Shown here in pieces: positions 61,822 through 64,000 of a stretch of 64,000 nt of DNA (its first letter is position 1; each line of letters starts with the position of its first letter). The notes under the pieces were generated by a model, which was not told the origin of the DNA, did no database searches, and saw nothing but the letters and a program-made list of their open reading frames with translations. Origin of the DNA: JAGWRA01 sp035534615 (GTDB taxonomy: Bacteria > Acidobacteriota > Vicinamibacteria > Vicinamibacterales > CAVVIG01); the NCBI GenBank assembly GCA_035534615.1, contig DATLRO010000059.1, forward strand, positions 1 to 64,000. Reading direction: 5' to 3'. Position numbers and translations under genes: made by a program.

Positions 61822-64000
61822 TCAGGACAGCAGCAGTTCCAGGTCTTCGCGCCGCAGGTCGCGGATGAGGCTGCTGTCGGCGCGCAGGATCGCGTCGGCC
61901 AGCGCGCGCTTCTTCTGCTGCAGTTCGAGGACCCGCTCCTCGACCGTATCCCGCGCGATGAGCCGGTACGCGAAGACGTGCTGCGTCTGGCCGATCCGGT
62001 GCGCCCGATCGATCGCCTGGGCCTCCACGGCCGGATTCCACCACGGGTCGAGCAGGAACACGTAGTCGGCGGCCGTCAGGTTCAGACCCAGCCCACCCGC
62101 CTTCAAGCTGATCAGGAACAGGCGGCAGGAGGGATCGGCCTGAAACCGTTCCACCTTCGCGCCGCGATCCCGCGTGCGACCGTCCAGGTACTCGTACGTC
62201 ACGCCATCAGCATCGAGCCGCGTGCGCAGAATCGCCAGCAGGCTCGTGAACTGCGAAAAGATCAGGGTCTTGTGCCCCTCCTGTACCGCCTCGGTCAGGC
62301 GAGGGACCAGCACGTCCAGCTTGGCGGAAGCCTCCCGCAGGCGGCGCCGATCGATGAGCCCGGGATGGCAGGCCGCCTGGCGGAGGCGCAGCAGCGCCTC
62401 GAGCACCTGCAGCTTGCGGCGGCCGAGGCTCTGGCGATCGGCTTCGCCGAGAAGCGTCGCGCGATAGTGCGCGCGCAGCTCGTCGTAGAGTGCCCGCTGG
62501 GGGCGCTCCAGCTCGCAGTACAGCGTCTGCTCCGTCTTCCGCGGCAGCTCGGGCGCCACCTGCTCCTTCGTGCGCCGGAGGATGAACGGCTGCAGTCCCC
62601 GTGCCAGCACGGCGATCTCCTCCTCGCCTGGAGGCAATCCGGCCCGTGCCCGGTCGAAGCCTGCCGCCGAGCCGAGCAGACCAGGGTTGAGGAACTCGAA
62701 CAGGCTCCAGAGCTCCCCGAGATGGTTTTCGATCGGGGTGCCGCTCAGCGCGAGCCGATGCTGTGCGGTCAGCAGGCGCGTCGCCTTCGCCGAGAGGCTC
62801 GCCGCGTTCTTGACCGCCTGCGCCTCGTCCAGGACGACGTAGTCGAACGGCATCGAGGCGAGGGCGGTCGCATCGCGCCGGATGGTCCCGTAGGTGGTGA
62901 GCACGACATCGTGCCGGGAGAACTGCTCGCGCAGCGCGTGCCGCCCGGTTCCGGTGTACTCGAGCACGCGCAGGCCGGGGGTGAAGCGCGCCGCTTCCTG
63001 TCGCCAGTTGAAGATGAGCGAGCGTGGAGCGACGACCAGCGACGGCTGGCGGCGGCCGCGCGCCCGCGCCTGCCGCCTGCTGTCGAGCAGGGCGAGCACC
63101 ATCACCGTCTTGCCCAGCCCCATGTCGTCCGCCAGGCAGCCGCCGAAACCGAATCGCTGCAGAAACGTCAGCCAGCCGAGCCCCTCGCGCTGATAGCTGC
63201 GCAACACGCCGGTGAAGCTGGCCGGAGGATCCTGCGCGCGGATGCCGTCGAACGCCTGCAGCTCGCGGCGGACACGCGCGAACGTCTCGTCACAAGTCAC
63301 GTGAGGCTGTGCTGCGATCAGCGCGTCGAGCAGCGCCGCCTGCGGCCTCCTGAACCGGACGAGATCGCCGTGGCGGGTGCCGAGCGCGGCGATCGAGCGC
63401 TGGCGGTTCAGCCACTCTTCCGGTAGCAACCCGACCGTTCCGTCCCCCAGCTTCACGAACGACTCGCCGCGGTCGAGGGCGGCCAGCAGATCGGGCAGGG
63501 CAGCCGTTTGCCCCTCGTACTCCACGCTGCCGTGGAGCTCGAACCAGTCGATGCCGGATCGGACGGCCAGCGTGGCCGTCCCGGGACGACGGTATCGCAG
63601 ACCGGACGCTTCGACCTGCCACCCTTCATCGAGGAGCTGGCGGGCCACCTCCGGCAGCCGCTTCGCCGCCAGTTGAAGCACCGGCCCGCGCGTCTCCGGG
63701 TTGAATCCGTATCGAAAGCCCAGGGCCGGCAGCCGGTCCATCACGCTCCGTTCGGCTTCGAGGTCACGACGGATGGCCCGCGCGGCGTCCACGGTCCGCA
63801 CCACCGGGTTCGGTGTCGCAGGGGCCACCGTCGTGCCGTCGTAATCGAACGCCGGCTCGGCGGCCAGCTGGTCGCGGGCGGACGGCATCGGCCAGAGGCG
63901 CAGGCGCGGCTCCGGACGACCAGGGACGATCTCGATCCGCAGCTCGGGCGGCAGCTCGGCGAATCGCGGGCCCGGTCCGAGCAGGGCGTCCATGAGCCGG
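61822..64000 (-). CDS. SNF2-family DEAD/DEAH helicase (5' end beyond the window)
   Basis: This is a large SNF2-type ATPase that remodels protein-DNA complexes. The visible 723+ residues contain a pre-SNF2 region and Walker A (CLADDMGLGKTVMVLAL). Motif II is VVLDEAQAVKN, motif III is LALSGTPIEN, and the C-terminal helicase motifs include LIFSQFTSL, LISLKAGGLGLNLTAADYV and AIDRAHRIGQ. It matches bacterial RapA/HepA-like proteins that often have an N-terminal SWIM zinc finger. The reading frame is open to the window end, so the N-terminus and start are unknown. Confidence 0.9.
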   Translation of the reverse strand, partial: RLMDALLGPGPRFAELPPELRIEIVPGRPEPRLRLWPMPSARDQLAAEPAFDYDGTTVAPATPNPVVRTVDAARAIRRDLEAERSVMDRLPALGFRYGFNPETRGPVLQLAAKRLPEVARQLLDEGWQVEASGLRYRRPGTATLAVRSGIDWFELHGSVEYEGQTAALPDLLAALDRGESFVKLGDGTVGLLPEEWLNRQRSIAALGTRHGDLVRFRRPQAALLDALIAAQPHVTCDETFARVRRELQAFDGIRAQDPPASFTGVLRSYQREGLGWLTFLQRFGFGGCLADDMGLGKTVMVLALLDSRRQARARGRRQPSLVVAPRSLIFNWRQEAARFTPGLRVLEYTGTGRHALREQFSRHDVVLTTYGTIRRDATALASMPFDYVVLDEAQAVKNAASLSAKATRLLTAQHRLALSGTPIENHLGELWSLFEFLNPGLLGSAAGFDRARAGLPPGEEEIAVLARGLQPFILRRTKEQVAPELPRKTEQTLYCELERPQRALYDELRAHYRATLLGEADRQSLGRRKLQVLEALLRLRQAACHPGLIDRRRLREASAKLDVLVPRLTEAVQEGHKTLIFSQFTSLLAILRTRLDADGVTYEYLDGRTRDRGAKVERFQADPSCRLFLISLKAGGLGLNLTAADYVFLLDPWWNPAVEAQAIDRAHRIGQTQHVFAYRLIARDTVEERVLELQQKKRALADAILRADSSLIRDLRREDLELLLS

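Overview
The window is very GC-rich chromosomal DNA (about 70% by eye) packed with housekeeping genes on both strands. The envelope genes point to a diderm-type bacterium: a complete-looking division and cell-wall (dcw) cluster, a meso-diaminopimelate-type MurE, an FtsI with a PASTA domain, and LemA/HtpX. The overall gene repertoire resembles Acidobacteriota (Vicinamibacteria-like). That placement is inference from gene content and style; the window has no rRNA or other decisive marker.

Layout. 12-8522 (+): larB, then mutS2-dnaG-rpoD, a CAU-anticodon tRNA directly behind rpoD, a zinc-ribbon coiled-coil protein and an overlapping RNase HI gene. 8577-10159: a pgeF-type laccase-domain gene and a divergent 100-residue orphan. 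10188-28993 (-): the dcw cluster, transcribed from a well-formed promoter with three MraZ boxes near 29004-29062, in the order mraZ-rsmH-ftsL-ftsI-murE-murF-mraY-murD-ftsW-murG-murC-ftsQ-ftsA-ftsZ, followed by a B12-binding-type radical SAM gene. murB and ddl are absent from the cluster. 29350-37697 (+): a divergent YchF-like P-loop ATPase, two family-2 glycosyltransferases, a secreted secretin-N-domain protein, yqeY, a candidate small RNA with a terminator, murJ, an MFS exporter and a rhomboid protease. 37839-40653 (-): cupin-SDR-lemA-htpX, sharing a palindromic bidirectional promoter with a fused alpha/beta 2-oxoacid dehydrogenase E1 gene (40927-43080, +).

44209-54453 (+) is a fatty-acid beta-oxidation island. 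A TetR regulator sits behind a near-consensus FadR box and is followed by fadN-, fadA- and fadE-type genes, which is the Bacillus FadR regulon arrangement, here interleaved with two alpha/beta hydrolases. DUF1684, HAD and SirB1-like genes follow. 54446-64000 is a mixed region: an endonuclease III-like gene, an M20 peptidase, an MBL hydrolase, a thioesterase, a tandem ThyX-like protein, peptide deformylase, NUDIX, a lipoprotein, and a SNF2 helicase that runs off the window.

The most unusual item is a 70-codon gene at 57537-57749 (-) with an in-frame UGA at the glutaredoxin active site (UPYT instead of CPYT), a strong ribosome-binding site and a hairpin just after the UGA. It reads as a small selenoprotein of the UXX-star glutaredoxin-like type that ordinary gene calling would miss. 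Other points of interest are the MraZ operator, the candidate anti-Shine-Dalgarno small RNA, the palindromic bidirectional promoter, two identical 18-19 bp inverted-repeat palindromes 11 kb apart, and a ThyX-like protein whose signature motif is split between its two halves.
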